Positions 1-15,607 of a DNA stretch of 64,000 bases are shown piece after piece. A program made the position numbers and the translations under genes. The DNA comes from Dipteris shenzhenensis (taxonomy: Eukaryota > Polypodiophyta > Polypodiopsida > Gleicheniales), in the NCBI GenBank assembly GCA_047967505.1, contig CM106539.1; one strand, written 5' to 3'. The first letter of the stretch is position 1. Each line of letters starts with the position of its first letter. Below the pieces are notes generated by a model that was given only the letters and a program-made list of their open reading frames with translations, was not told where the DNA came from and searched no databases.

Positions 1-394
1 CCCTGCAAGAGAGAATCACACCAAATACCAGGTGCACCCAAATGTGTATGCCACAATAAAGTGAAATATCACCAAAACTCAAAGCTCAAAGCATCTGACT
101 CATGTGCATATACTATGCATCCATATGAGCAAATCTGGCCCAAAAGAAAATGCCAATAAGTGCCAAATGACTCAAGCATAAACACTGTCCACTGGCATAT
201 GCATCAATAATATCTCATCCAAGAGAGCATAGCACTATCAGTGCATCACCTGCAATGTTTCAAAGCTGTCCCTCAGCATAAAATAGCATCCATGTGCAAA
301 GCGTCCATAAAAAAATAGCATCCCACAAGGCAGAGCTACTGAGCTTCAAGCATTCACGCACGCTTAGCTAGATCACCCGGGCTCTCATACCAGT
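1..394 (-). mobile_element. LTR retroelement leader and primer-binding site (minus strand)
   Basis: Read on the minus strand, this follows directly after the LTR at 395-567. At 379-392 the minus strand reads TGGTATGAGAGCCC, close to the initiator-Met-tRNA primer-binding site of plant copia elements (usual form TGGTATCAGAGC). A 2-nt spacer separates it from the LTR. The rest is untranslated leader with no recognisable gag; the element continues beyond the window's left edge. The identification rests on the PBS and LTR geometry only. Confidence 0.5.
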
Positions 395-567
395 TGAGAG
401 TGCTCTCAACGGAAGCAAGAACGGAAGAAGGAGAGAGAGAGAGACACAGAGCCACACAAGTTTTGGTGGGTGCAGAACCACCCTAATCTTCTTTTTCATT
501 CATTTATATATGTGTTTTAGTATTGTACATAACCGGGGTTAAGGCACAGTGGCCTTTAACCCCCACA
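395..567 (-). mobile_element. Probable 5' LTR of a minus-strand copia-like element
   Basis: On the minus strand this 173-bp block begins TGTGGGGG and ends TCTCA, the TG..CA form expected of an LTR, and is followed 2 nt later by a Met-tRNA-type PBS. It holds a TATA-like stretch (minus strand, near 505-515) and two hairpins: a near-perfect one at 536-564 and a perfect 8-bp-arm one at 393-410. Satellite sequence starts at the very next base (568). The apparent left end of the satellite array is therefore an insertion point, and the array probably resumes left of this element. The partner LTR lies outside the window. Confidence 0.5.
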
Positions 568-3500
568 ATAACATACCTAAGGGCGTATTTTTTTGCAAAT
601 GTGCATATCACTAGGGAAAAAATGGTGTATAATGCGTGATCGACCATGCAAATCATATACGATGGTGACAATACTTTGCATGCTCCTCAACATAGTTGAA
701 ACAGACTCGCGTTCAAAGTGGAGCCCCCATCCGATAAGTACTTATTTGAATAACACACCTACAGTCGTGTTTTTATATGGTTGTGCATGACACTAAGGCA
801 AAAACGGTGTATTATGCTTGATCGACATTGCAAAGCATATCCGATGGGCACAATACTTTGCACACACCTTCAACTAGGTGGAATCAACTTACATACAAAG
901 TGGCATGCCCATCGCATAAGTGCTTGATCGGATAACACACCTAGCAGCATGTTTTTTTACGGATGTGCATGACACTAGAGAAAAATAGTATTTAATGCTC
1001 AATCAACCATGCAAAGCATATCCGATGGGCACAATACTTTTTTTATACCTCAACATAGTTGAAAGGGACATGCTTGCAAAGTGGAGCCCCCATCCGATAA
1101 GTTCTTCTTTGAATAACACACCTAGGACCATGTTTTTTCGTGGTTGTGCATGACACTAAGGCAAAAACGTGTTTTATGCCTGATTGACAATGCAAAGCAT
1201 ACCCGATGGGCACAATACTTTGCACACACCTTCAACTAGGTGGAAGCGACTTACATGCAAAAAGGCACGCCCATCCCATAAGTGCTTGATCGGATAACAT
1301 ACCTAGCAGCGTGTTTTTTTACGGATGTGCATGACACTAGAGCAAAAATAGTATTTAATGCTCGATCGACCATGCAAAGGATATCCGATGGGCACAACAC
1401 TTTTTGTACACCTCAACATAGGTGGTATTGAAATGTTCTCAATGAGGCACACCCATCCGATAAGTACTTGGTCAGATAACACACCTAATGGCATGTTTTT
1501 TTATAGATGTCTATATCACTAGGGAAAAAATGGTGTATAATGCGTGATCGACCATGCAAAGCATATCCGATGGTGACAATACTTTGCACGCACCTCAAAG
1601 TAGTTGAAACGGACTTGCGTGCAAAGTGGAGCCCCCATCTGATAAGTACTTGTTTGAATAACGCACCTACGGCCGTGTTTTTATATGGTTGTGCATGACA
1701 CAAAGCCAAAAACGGTGTTTTATGCTTAATGGACAATGCAAAGCATATCTGATGGGCACAATACTTTGCACACACCTTCAACTAGGTGGAATTGACTTAC
1801 ATGCAAAGTGGCATTCCCATCGCATAAGTACTTGATCGGATAACACACATAGTAGCGTGTTTTTTTACAGATGTGCATGACACTAAGGCAAAAATGGTAT
1901 TTAATGCTCGATCGACCATGCAAAGCATATCCGATGGGCACAATACTTTTCCTACACCTTAACCTAGGTGGTATTCAAATGTTCTCAAAGAGGCACACCC
2001 ATCCGATAAGTACTTGGTCAGATAACATACCTAAGGGCATGTTTTTTTACGGATCTACATATCACTACGGGAAAAACGTTGTATAATGTGTAATCGACCA
2101 TGTAGAGCATATCTGATGGTGACAATACTTTTCACGCATCTCAAACTAGTTGAAACGGACTTGCGTACAAACTGGAGCCCCCATGTTTGATTAACACACT
2201 TAGGATCGTATTTTTTCATGGTTGTGCATGACACTAAGGGAAAAACGGTGTTTTATGCTTGATCGACAATGCAAAGCATATCCGATGGGCACAATGCTTT
2301 GCACACACCTTCAACTAGTGGAATTGACTTTCATGCAAAGTGGCACGCCCATCCCATAAGTGCTTGATCGGATAACATACCTAGCAGCGTGTTTTTTTAC
2401 GGACGTGCATGACACTAGAGCAGAAATAGTATTTAATGCTTGATCGACTATGCAAAGGATATCGGATGGGCACAACACTTTTCGTACACCTAAGGATGTG
2501 TTTTTTTGTGGATGTGCATATCACTAGGGAAAAAATGGTGTATAATGCGTGATCGACCATGCAAAGCATATCCGATGGTGACAATACTTTGCACGCTCCT
2601 CAAGGTAGTTGAAACGGAATTGTGTGCAAAGTGGAGCACCCATCCAATAAGTACTTATTTGAATAACACACCTATGGCCGTGTTTTTATATGGTTGTGCA
2701 TGACACTAAGGCAAAAACGGTTTTTCATGCTTGATCAACAATGCAAAGCATATCCGATGGGCACAATACTTTGCACACACCTTTAGCTAGGTGGAATTGA
2801 CTTACATGTAAAGTGGCACGCCCATCCCATAAGTGCTTGATCAGATAACATACCTAGCAGCGTGTTTTTTTATGGATGTGCATGACACTAGAGCAAAAAT
2901 AGTATTGAATGCTCGATCGACCATGCAAAGGATATCCGATGGGCACAACACTTTTCGTACACCTCAACCTAGGTGGTATTGAAATGTTCTCAATGAGGCA
3001 CAACCATCCGATAAGTACTTGGTCAGATAACACACCTAATGGTGTGTTTTTTTAATGATGTCCATATCACTAGGGAAAAAATGGTGTATAATGCATGATC
3101 GACCATGCAAAGCATATCCGATGCTGATAAGACTTTGCACGCACCTCAACGTAGTTGAAACATACTTGTGTGCAAAGTGGAGCCCCCATTCGATAAGTAC
3201 TTATTTGAATAGCACACCTTCGGCCGTGTTTTTATATGGTTGTGCATAACACAAAGGCAAAAACGGTGTTTTATGCTTGATCGACAATGCAAAGCATATC
3301 CGATGGACACAATACCATGGTTGTGCATGACACTAAGGCAAAAATTGTGTTTTATGCACAATACTTTGCACACACCTTCAACTAGGTGGAATCGACTTAC
3401 ATGCAAAGTGGCACGCCCATCCCACGTGCTTGATTGAATAACATACCTAGTAGTGTGTTTTTTTACTGATGTGCATGACACTAGAGCAAAAATAGTATTT

Positions 3501-6500
3501 AATGCTCAATCGACCATGCAAAGGATATCCGATTGGCACAACACTTTTCCTACACCTCAACATAGGTGGTATTGAAATGTTCTCAATGAGGCACACCCAT
3601 CCAATAAGTACTCGGTCAGATAACACACCTAAGGGCATGTTTTTTTGCGGATGTGCATATCACTAGGGAAAAAATGGTGTATAATGCGTGATCGACCATG
3701 CAAAGCATATCCGATGGTGACAATACTTTGCACGCACTTCAACATAGTTGAAACGGACTTGCGTCCAAAGTGGAGCGCCCATCCGATAAGTACTAGTTGG
3801 AATAAAACACCTAGGACCGTGTTTTTATATGGTTGTGCATGACACAAAGGCAAAAACGGTGTTTTATGCTTGATCGACAATGCAAAGCATATCGGATGGG
3901 CACAATACTTTGCACACACCTTCAACTAGGTGGAATTGACTTACATGCAAAGTGGCATTCCCATCGCATAAGTACTTGATCGGATAACACACCTAGCAGC
4001 GTGTTTTTTTTCGGATGTGCATGACACTACGGCAAAAATGGTATTTAATGCTCGATCGACCATGCAAAGCATATCTGATGGGCACAATACCTTTCCTACA
4101 CCTTAACCTAGGTGGTATTGAAATGTTCTCAAAGAGGCACGCCCATCTGATAAGTACTTGGTCCAATAACATACCTAAGGGCATGTTTTCTTGCGGATGT
4201 GCATACCACTACAGGAAAAACATTGTATAATGCGTAATCGACCATGCAGAGCATATCCGATGGTGACAATACTTTGCAGCATCTCAACGTAGTTGAAATG
4301 CACTTGCGTGCAAACTGGAGGCCCCATCCGATAAGTACTTGTTTGATTAACACACTTAGGACCGTGTTTTTTCATGGTTGTGCATGACACTACGGCAAAA
4401 ACGGTGTTTTATGCTTGATCGACAATGCAAAGCATATCCGATGGTGACAATACTTTGCTCACTCCTCAATGTAGTTGAAACGAACTTGCATGCAAAGTGG
4501 ACCCCCCATCCGATGGGCACTTTACTTTGCACACACCTTCAACTAGGTGGAATTGACTTACATGAAATGTGGCACACCCATGGCATAAGTGCTTGATCGG
4601 ATAACACACCTAGCAGCGTGTTTTTTTACGGATGTGCATGACACTACAACAAAAATAGTATTTAATGCTCGATCAACCATGCAAAGCATATCCATCCGAT
4701 AAGTAATTGGTCAGATAACATACCTAAGGGCATGTTTTCTTTCGGATGTGCATACCACTACAGGAAAAACGTTGTATAATGCGTAATTGACCATGCAGAG
4801 CATATCTGATGGTGACAATACTTTGCACACATCTCAACCTACTTGAAATGGACTTGCGTGCAAACTAGAGGCCCCATCTTATAAGTACTTGTTTGATTAA
4901 CACACTTAGGACCGTGTTTTTTCATGGTTGTGCATGACACTAAGGCAGAAACGGTGTTTCATGCTTGATCAACAATGCAAAGCATATCGGATGGGCACAA
5001 TACTTTGCACACACCTTCAACTAGGTGGAATTAACTTACATGCAAAGTGGCATGCCCATCCCATAAGTGCTTGATCGAATAACATACCTAGCAGTGTGTT
5101 TTTTTACGGATGTGCATGACACTAGAGCAAAAATAGTATTTAATGCTCGATCGACCATGCAAAGGATATCCGATGGGCACAACACTTTTCATATCCCTCA
5201 ACCTAGGTGCTATTGAAATGTTCTCAAAGAGGCACACCCATCCGATAAGTACCTGGTCAGATAACACACCTGGGGGCATGTTTTTTTGCAGATGTGCATA
5301 TCACTAGGGAAAAAATGGTGGATAATGCGTCATCGACCATGCAAAGCATATCCGATGGTGACAATACTTTGCACGCTCCTCAACGTAGTTGAAACAGACT
5401 TGCGTGCAAAGTGGAGCCCCCATCCGATAAGTACTTATTTGAAAAACACACCTACGGCTGTGTTTTTATATGGTTGTGCATGACACTAAGGCAAGAACGG
5501 TGTTTTATGCTTGATCGACAATGCAAAGCATATACGATGGTGCATCTCACTACGGGAAAAACATTGTATAAAGCATAATCCACCATGCAGAGCATATCTA
5601 ATGGTGACAATACTTTGCACGCATCTCAACCTAGTTGAAACGGACTTGCGTGCAAACTGGAGCCCCCATCCGATAAGTACTTGCTTGATTAACACACTTA
5701 GGACCGTGTTTTTTCATGGTTGCACATGACACTAAGGCAAAAACGGTGTTTTATGCTTGATCGACAATGCAAAGCATATCCGATGGGCACAATACTTTGC
5801 ACACACCTTCAACTAGTGGAATTGACTTACATGCAAAGTGGCACGCCCATCTCATAAGTGCTTGATCGGATAACATACCTAGCAGCATGTTTTTTTACGG
5901 ATGTGCATGACACTAGAGAAAAAATAGTATTTAATGCTCGATCGACCATGCAAAGGATATCCGATGGGCACAACACTTTTCATACCCCTCGACCTAGGTG
6001 GTTTTGAAATGTTCTCAAAGAGGCACACCCATCCGATAAATACTTGGTCAGATAGCACACCTAATGGCATGTTTCTTTGCGGATGTCCATATCACTAGGG
6101 AAAAGATGGTGTATAATGCGTAATTGACCATGCAAAGCATATCCGATGGTGATAATACTTTGCATGCACCTCAACGTAGTTGAAACGGACTTGCATGCAA
6201 AGTCGAGCCCCCATTCGATAAGTATTTTTTGTACACCTCAACACTAAGGCAAAAACGGTGTTTTATGCTTGATCGACAATGCAAAGCATATCCGACGGGC
6301 ACAATACTTTGGACACACCTTCAACTAGAGGAATTGACTTACATGCAAATTGGCACACCCATCCGATAAGTACTTGTTTGAATAACACACCTAGGACCGT
6401 GTTTTTTCATGGTTGTGCATGACACTAAGGCAAAAACGTGTTTTATGCCTGATTGACAATGCAAAGCATACCCGATGGGCACAATACTTTGCACACACCT

Positions 6501-6959
6501 TCAACTAGGTGGAAGCGACTTACATGCAAAAAGGCACGCCCATCCCATAAGTGGTTGATCGGATAATATACCTAGCAGCGTGTTTTTTTACGGATGTGCA
6601 TGACACGAGAGCAAAAATAGTATTTAATGCTCGACCGACCATGCAAAGGATATCCGATGGATACAACACTTTTCGTACACCTCAACCTAGGTGGTATTGA
6701 AATGTTCTCGAAGAGGCACACCCATCCGATAAGTACCTGGTCAGATAACACACCTAGGGCCGTGTTTTTTTGCTGATGTCCATATCACTAGGGAAAAAAT
6801 GGTGTATAATGCGTGATAGACCATGCAAAGAATATCCGATGGTGACAATACTTTGCACGCACCTCAACGTAGTTGAAACAGGCTTGCGTGCAAAGTGGAG
6901 CCCCCATCCGATAAGTACTAGTTTGAATAACACACCTACGGCCGTGTTTTTATATGGTT

Positions 6960-9640
6960 GTGCATGACACAAAGGCAAAAAATGGGGTTTTATGCTTGAT
7001 CGACAATGCAAAGCATATCTGATGGGCACAATACTTTGCACAAACCTTCAACTAGGTGGAATTGACTTACATGCAAAGTGGCATGCCCATCCCATATGTG
7101 CTTGATCGGATAACATACCTAGCAGCGTGTCTTTTACAAATGTGCATGACACGAGCAAAAATAGTATTTAATGCTTGATCGATCATGCAAAGGATATCCA
7201 TGGGCACAACACTTTTCGTACACCTAAACCTAGGTGGTATTGAAATGTTCTCAATGAGGCACACCCATCCGATAAGTACTTGGTCAGATAACACACCTAA
7301 TGGCGTGTTTTTTTGTGGATATGCATATCACTACGGGAAAAACATTGTATAATGCATAATCGACCATGCAGAGCATATCCGATGGTGACCATACTTTGCA
7401 CGCATCTTAACCTAGTTGAAACGGACTTGCGTGCAAACTGGAGCCCCCATCCGATAAGTACTTGTTTGACTAACACACTTAGGACCGTGTTTTTTCATGG
7501 TTGTGCATGACACTAAGGCAAAAACGGTGTTTTATGCTTGATCGACAATGCAAAGCATATCCGATGGGCACAATACTTTGCACACACCTTTAACTAGGTG
7601 GAATTGACTGACATGCAAAGTGGCACACCCATCCCATAAGTGCTTGATCGGATAACATACCTAGCAGCCTGTTTTTTTACGGATGTGCATGACACTAGAG
7701 AAAATAGTATTTAATGCTCGATCGACCATGCAAATGATATCCGATGGGCACAACACTTTTCGTACACCTAAGGGCGTGTTTTTTTGTGGATGTGCATATC
7801 ACTAGGGAAAAAATGGTGTATAATTCGTGATCGACCATGCAAAGTATAACCGATGGTGACAATACTTTGCACGCTCCTCAATGTAGTTGAAAAGGACTTG
7901 CGTGCAAAGTGGAGTGCCCATCTGATAAGTTCTGATTTGAATAACACACCTACGGCCGTGTTTTTATGTGGTTGTCATGACACAAAGGCAAAAACGGTGT
8001 TTTATGCTTGATCGACAATGCAAAGCATATCCGATGGGCAAAATACTTTGCACACACCTTCAACTAGGTGGAATTGACTTACATGCAAAGTGGCACGCCC
8101 ATCGCATAAGTGCTTGATCGGATAACACACCTAGCAGCGTGTTCTTTTCCGGATGTGCATGACACTAGAGCAAAAATATTATTTAATGCTCAATCGATCC
8201 TGCAAAGCATATCCGATAGGCACAATACTTTTCGTACACCTCAACCTAGGTGGTATTGAAATGTTCTCAAGGAGGCACACCCATTCGATAAGTACTTAAG
8301 TAGATAACATATCTAACGGCGTGTTTTTTGTGGATGTGCATACCAATAGGGAAAAAATGGTGTATAATGCATGATCGACCATACAAATCATATCCGATGG
8401 TGACAATACTTTGCACACACCTCAACGTAGTTGAAACGGACATGCGTGCAAAGTGGAGCCCCCTTCCGATAAGTACTTGTTTGAATAACACACCTAGGAC
8501 CGTGTTTTCTCATGGTTGTGCATGACACTAAGGCAAAAACGGTGTTTTATGCTTGATCGACAATGCAAAGCATATCCGATGGGCACAAAACTTTGCACAC
8601 CCCTTGAACTAGGTGGAATTGACTTACATGCAAAGTGGCACTCCCATCCCATAAGTGCTTGATCGGATAACATACCTAGCAGCGTGTTTTTTTACGAATA
8701 TGCATGACACTCGAGCAAAAATAGTATTTAATGCTCGATCAATCATGCAAAGGATATCCGATGGGCACAACACTTTTCGTACACCTCAGCCTAGGTGGTA
8801 TTGAAATGTTCTCAATGAGGCACACCCATCCGATATGTACTTGGTCAGATAACACACCTAATGGCGTGTTTTTTTGCGGATGTCCATATAACTAGGGAAA
8901 AAATGGTGTATAATGCGTGATCGACCATGCAAAGCATATCCGATGGTGACAATACATTGCACGCTTCTCACCCTAGTTGAAATGGACTTGCTTGCAAACT
9001 GGAGCTTCCATCCGTTAAGTACTTGTTTGAATAACACACCTAGGACCGTGTTTTTTCATTGTTGTGCATGACACTAAGGCAAAAACGGTGTTTTATGCTT
9101 CATCGACAATGCAAAGCATATCCGATGGGCACAATATTTTGCACACACCTTCAACTAGGTGGAATTAATAGACATGCAAAGTGGCATGCCCATCCCATAA
9201 GTGCTTGATCGGATAACATACCGAGCAGCGTGCTTTTTTATGGATGTGCATGACACTAGAGCAAAAATAGTATTTAATGCTCGATCGACCATGCAAAGGA
9301 TATCCGATGGGCACAACACTTTTCATATGCCTCAACCTAGGTGGTATTGAAATGTTCTCAAAGAGGCACACCCATCCGATAAGTACTTGGTCAGATAACA
9401 CACCTAGGGGCTTGTTTTTTTGCAGATGTGCATATCACTAGGGAAGAAATGCTGTATAATGCCTGATCGACCATGCAAAGCATATCCGATGCTGACAATA
9501 CTTTGCACGCTCCTCAATGTAGTTGAAACGGACTTGCGTGCAAAGTGGAGCTCCCATCCGATAAGTACTTATTTGAAAAACACACCTACGGCCGTATTTT
9601 TATATGGTTGTGCATGACACTAAGGCAAAAACGGTGTTTT
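6960..9640. repeat. Satellite block duplicated at +8,648 bp (copy 1)
   Basis: Landmarks at 7,067, 7,313, 8,267, 8,334, 9,165 and 9,420 all have counterparts exactly 8,648 bp downstream, including rare variants such as the shortened CATGACACGAGCAAAAATAG monomer and the TGGATATGCATATCACTAC start. A constant offset over about 2.7 kb indicates block copying, not independent monomer turnover. Confidence 0.8.
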
Positions 9641-10203
9641 ATGCTTGATCGACAATGCAAAGCATATCCGATGGTGCATCTCACTACAGGAAAAACATTG
9701 TATAATGCATAATCGACCATGCAGAGCATATCTGATGGTGACAATACTTTGCACGCATCTCAACCTAGTTGAAACGGACTTGCGTGCAAACTGGAGCCCC
9801 CATCCGATTGCTTGATTAACACACTTAGGACCGTGTTTTTTCATGGTTGTGCATGACACTAAGGCAAAAACGGTGTTTTATGCTTGATCGACAATGCAAA
9901 GCATATCCGATGGGCACAATACTTTGCACATACCTTCAACTATTGGAATTGACTTACATGCAAAGTGGCACGCCCATCCCATAAGTGCTTGATCGGATAA
10001 CATACCTAGCAGGATGTTTTTTTACGGATGTGCATGACACTAGAGCAAACATAGTATTTAATGCTCGATCGACCATGCAAAGGATATCCGATGGGCACAA
10101 CACTTTACGTACACCTCAACCTAGGTGGTATTGAAATGGTCTCAAAGAGGCACACCCATCCGATAAGTACTTGGTCAAATAGCACACCTAATGGCGTATT
10201 TCT

Positions 10204-10749
10204 TTGTTGATGTCCATATCACTAGGGAAAAAATGGTGTATAATGCGTGATCGACCATGCAAAGCATATCCGATGGTGATAATACTTTGCATGCACCTCA
10301 ACGTAGCTGAAACAGACTTTCATGCAAAGTGGAGCCCCCATCCGATAAGCACTTGTTTGAATAACACACTTAGGACCGTGTTTTTTCATGGTTGTGCATG
10401 ACACTAAGGCAAAAACAGTGTTTTAGGCTTGATCGACAATGCAAAGCATATCCTATGGGCACAATATTTTGCACACACCTTCAACTAGGTGGAATTAACT
10501 TACATGCAAAGTGGCACTCCCATCCCATAAGTGCTTGATTAGGTAACATACCTAGCAACGTGTTCTTTTACGGATGTGCATGACACTAGAGCAAAAATAG
10601 TATTTAATGCTCGATCGATCATGCAAAGAATATCTGATGGGCAAAACACTTTTTGTACACCTCAACGTCGGTGGTATTGAAATGTTATCAATGAGGCACA
10701 CCCATCCGATAAGTACTTGGTCAGATAACACACCTAATGGCGTGTTTTT
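10204..10749. repeat. Example of one three-monomer unit (546 bp)
   Basis: The phrase TATCACTAGGGAAAAAATGG near 10,215 recurs exactly 546 bp later. Between the two lie one monomer of each class in the fixed order described for the array. The same 546-548-bp step is seen elsewhere, for example between 2,557 and 3,105. Confidence 0.8.
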
Positions 10750-11649
10750 TTGCGGATGTGCATATCACTAGGGAAAAAATGGTGTATAATGCGTGATCGA
10801 CCATGCAAAGCATATCCGATGGTAACAATAATTTGCACACACCTCAACCTAGTTGAAACGGACTTGCGTGCAAACTCGAGCCCCCATCCAATAAGTACTT
10901 GTTTGAATAACACACCTAGGACCGTGTTTTTTCATGGTTGTGCATAACACTAAGGCAAAAACGGTGTTTTATGCTTGATCGACAATACAAAACATATCCG
11001 ATGGGCACAATATCTTGCACACACCTTCAACTAGGTGAAATCGACTTACATGCAAAGTGGCACGCCCATCCCATAAGTGCTTCATCGGATAACATACCTA
11101 GCAGCGTGTTTTTTTACGGATATGCATGACACTAGAGCAAAAATAGTATTTAATGCTCGATCGACCATGCAAAGGATATCCGATGGGCACAACACTTTTC
11201 GTACACCTCAACCTAGGTGGTATTTAAATGTTCTCAAAGAGGCACACCCTTCTGATAAGTACTTGGTCAGATAACACACCTAAGGGCGTGTTTTTTTACG
11301 GATGTGCATATCACTAGGGAAAAAATGGTGTATAATGCGTGATCGACCATGCAAAGCATATCCGATGGTGACAATACTTTGCATGCATCTCAACGTAGGT
11401 TAAAGGGACTTGCATGCAAAGTGGAGCCCCCATCCGATAAGTACTTATTTGAATAACACTCCTACGGCCGTGTTTTTATATGGTTGTGCATGACCCAAAG
11501 GCCAAAACGGTGTTTTATGCTTGATCGACAATGCCAAGCATATCCGATGGGCACAATTCTTTGCACACACCTTCAACTAGATGGAATTGACTTACATGCA
11601 AATTGGCACGCCCATCGCATAAGTGCTTGATCAGATAACACACCTAGCA

Positions 11650-14330
11650 GCGTGTTATTTTCCGGATGTGCATGACACTAGAGCAAAAATATTATTTAAT
11701 GCTCGATCGATCCTGCAAAGCATATCCGATAGGCACAATACTTTTCGTACACCTCAACCTAGGTGGTATTTAAATTTTCTCAAGGAGGCACACCCATCCG
11801 ATAAGTACTTAAGCATATAACATATCTAACGGCGTGTTTTTTGTGGATGTGCATACCAGTAGGGAAAAAATGGTGTATAATGCATGATCGACCATGCAAA
11901 TCATATCCGATGGTGACAATACTTTGAACACACCTCAACGTAGTTGAAACGGACATGCGTGCAAAGTGGAGCCCCCTTCCGATAAGTACTTGTTTGAATA
12001 ACACACCTAGGACCATGTTTTCTCATGGTTGTGCATGACACTAAGGCAAAAACGGTGTTTTATGCTTGATCGACAATGCAAAGCATATCCGATGGGCACA
12101 AAACTTTGCACACCCCTTGAACTAGGTGGAATTGACTTACATGCAAAGTGGCACTCCCATCCCATAAGTGCTTGATCGGATAACATACCTAGCAGCGTGT
12201 TTTTTTACGAATATGCATGACACCTGAGCAAAAATAGTATTTAATGCTCAATCGATCATGCAAAGGATATCCAATCGGCACAACACTTTTCGTACACCTC
12301 AGCCTAGGTGGTATTGAAATGTTCTCAATGAGGCACACCTATCCGATATGTACTTGGTCAGATAACACACCTAATGGCGTGTTTTTTTGCGGATGTGCAT
12401 ATAACTAGGGAAAAAATGGTGTATAATGCGTGATCGACCATGCAAAGCATATTCGATGGTGACAATACTTTGCACGCTTCTCACCCTAGTTGAAGCAAAC
12501 TTTCTTGCAAACTGGAGCTTCCATCCGTTGTTTGAATAACACACCTAGGACCGTGTTTTTTCATTGTTGTGCATGACACTAAGGCGAAAACGGTGTTTTA
12601 TGCTTCATCGACAATGCAAAGCATATCCGATGGGCACAATATTTTGCACACACCTTCAACTAGGTGGAATTAATAGACATGCAAAGTGGCATGCCCATCC
12701 CATAAGTGCTTGATCGGATAACATACCGAGCAGCGTGCTTTTTTACGGATGTGCATGACACGAGCAAAAATAGTATTTAATGCTCGATCGACCATGCAAA
12801 GGATATCCGATGGGCACAACACTTTTCATATGCCTCAACCTAGGTGGTATTGAAATGTTCTCAAAGAGGCACACCCATCCGATAAGTACTTGGTCAGATA
12901 ACACACCTAGGGGCTTGTTTTTTTGCGGATGTGCATATCACTAGGGAAAAAATGCTGTATAATGCCTGATCGACCATGCAAAGCATATCTGATGCTGACA
13001 ATACTTTGCATGCTCCTCAATGTAGTTGAAACGGACTTGTGTGCAAAGTGGAGCCCCCATCCGATAAGCACTTATTTTAAAAACACACCTACAGCCATGT
13101 TTTTATATGGTTGTGCAAGACACTAAGGCAAAAACGGTGTTTTATGCTCGATCGACAATGCAAAGCATATCCGATGGTGCATCTCACTACGGGAAAAAAA
13201 TTGTATAATGCATAATCGACCATGCATGTTTTTTTACGGATGTGCATGACACTAGAGCAAAAATAGTATTTAATGGTCGATCGACCATGCAAAGGATATC
13301 TGATTGGCACAAGACTTTTCATATGCCTCAACCTAGGTGGTATTGAAATGTTCTCAAAGAGGCACACCCATCCGATAAGTACTTGGTCAGATAACACACC
13401 TAAGGGCGTGTTTTTTTGCGTATGTGCATATCACTAGGGAAAAAATGGTGTATAATGCGTGATCGACCATGCAAAGCATATCCGATGGTAACAATAATTT
13501 GCACGCTCCTCAACGTAGTTGAAACGGACTTGCATGCAAAGTGTAGCCCCCATCCGATAAGTACTAGTTTGAATAACACACCTAGGACCGTGTTTTTATA
13601 TGCTTGTGCATGACACTAAGGCAAAAACAGTGTTTTATGCTTGATCGACAGAGCAAAGCATATCCGATAAGCACAATACTTTGCACAGACCTTCAACTAA
13701 GTGGAATTGAATTACATGCAAAGTGGCATTCCCATAGCATAAGTGCTTGATCGGATAACATACCTAGCAGCATGTTTTTTTATGGATGTGCATGACACTA
13801 AGGCAAAAATGGTATTTAATGCTCAATCGACCATGCAAAGCATATCCGATGGGCAGAATACTTTTCCTATACCTCAACCTAGGTGGTATTGAAATGTTCT
13901 CAAAGAGGCACACCCATCTGATAAGTACTTGGTCAGATAACATACCTAAGGGCATGTTTTTTTGCGGATGTGCATATCACTACGGGAAAAATGTTGTATA
14001 ATGCGTAATCGACCATGTAGGGCATATCCGATGGTGACAATACCTTGCACGCATCTCAAGCTAGTTTAAACGGACTTGCGTGCAAACTGGAGCCCCCATC
14101 CGATAAGTACTTGTTTGATTCACACACTTAGGACCGTGTTTTTTCATGGTTGTGCATGACATTAAGGCAAAAACGGTGTTTTATGCTTCATCGACAATGC
14201 AAAGCATATCCGATGGGCACAATGCTTTGCACACACCTTCAACTAGTTGGAATTGAATTACATGCAAAGTGGCACACGCATCTCATAAGTGTTTGATCGG
14301 ATTGTTTGATCGGATAACATTCCTAGCAAC
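11650..14330. repeat. Satellite block matching 16,790-19,475 at about +5,145 bp
   Basis: Landmarks at 12,923, 13,416, 13,764 and 13,786 recur exactly 5,145 bp downstream. Its first 1.5 kb also matches 8,150-9,690 upstream at about 3,503-3,516 bp. The arithmetic (3,503 + 5,145 = 8,648) shows three copies of one 1.5-kb core at about 8.2, 11.7 and 16.8 kb. Confidence 0.75.
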
Positions 14331-15607
14331 GTGTTTTTTTTACGGATGTGCATGACACGAGCAAAAATAGTATTTAATGCTCGATCGACCATGCAAAGGA
14401 TATCCGATGGGAACCACACTTTTCATATGCCTCAACCTAGGTGGTATTGAAGTGTTCTCAAAGAGGCACACCCATCCGATAAGTACTTGGTCATATAGCA
14501 CACCTAGGGGCGTGTTTTTTTTCGGATGTGCATATCACTAGGGAAAAAATGGTGTATAATGCGTGATCGACCATGCAAAGCATATCCGATGGTGACAATA
14601 CTTTGCACGCTCCTCAATGTAGTTGAAACAGACTTGCGTGCAAAGTGGAGCTCCCATCCGATAAGTACTTATTTGAAAAACACACCTACGGCCGTGTTTT
14701 TATATGGTTGTGCATGACACTAAGGCAAAAACGGTGTTTTATGCTTGATCGACAATGCAAAGCATATCCGATGGTGCATCTCACTATGGGAAAAACATTG
14801 TATAATGCATAATCGACCATGCAGAGCATATCTGATGGTGACAATACTTTGCACGCATCTCAACCTAGTTGAAACGGACTTGCGTGCAAACTGGAGCCCC
14901 CATCCGATAAGTACTTGCTTGATTAACACACTTAGGACCGTGTTTTTTCATGGTTGTGCATGACACTAAGGCAAAAACGGTGTTTTATGCTTGATCGACA
15001 ATGCAAAGCATATCCGATGGGCACAATACTTTGCACACACCTTCAACTATTGGAATTGACTTACATGCAAAGTGGCACGCCCATCCCATAAGTGCTTGAT
15101 CGGATAACATACCTAGCCGCATGTTTTTTTACGGATGTGCATGACACTAGAGCAAACATAGTATTTAATGCTCGATCGACCATGCAAAGGATATCCGATG
15201 GGCACAGCACTTTTCATACACCTCAACCTAGGTTTTTTACGGATATGCATGACACTAGAGCAAAAATAGTATTTAATGCTCGATCGACCATGCAAAGGAT
15301 ATCCGATCGGCACAACACTTTTCGTACACCTCAACCTAGGTGATATTTAAATGTTCTCAAAGAGGCACACCCTTCCGATAAGTACTTGGTCAGATAACAC
15401 ACCTAAGGGTGTGTTTTTTTACGGATGTGCATATCACTAGGGAAAAAATGGTGTATAATGCATGATCGACCATGCAAAGCATATCCGATGGTGACAATAC
15501 TTTGCATGCACCTCAACGTAGGTTAAAGGGACTTGCATTCAAAGTGGAGCCCCCATCCGATAAGTACTTATTTGAATAACACTCCTACGGCCGTGTTTTT
15601 ATATGGT

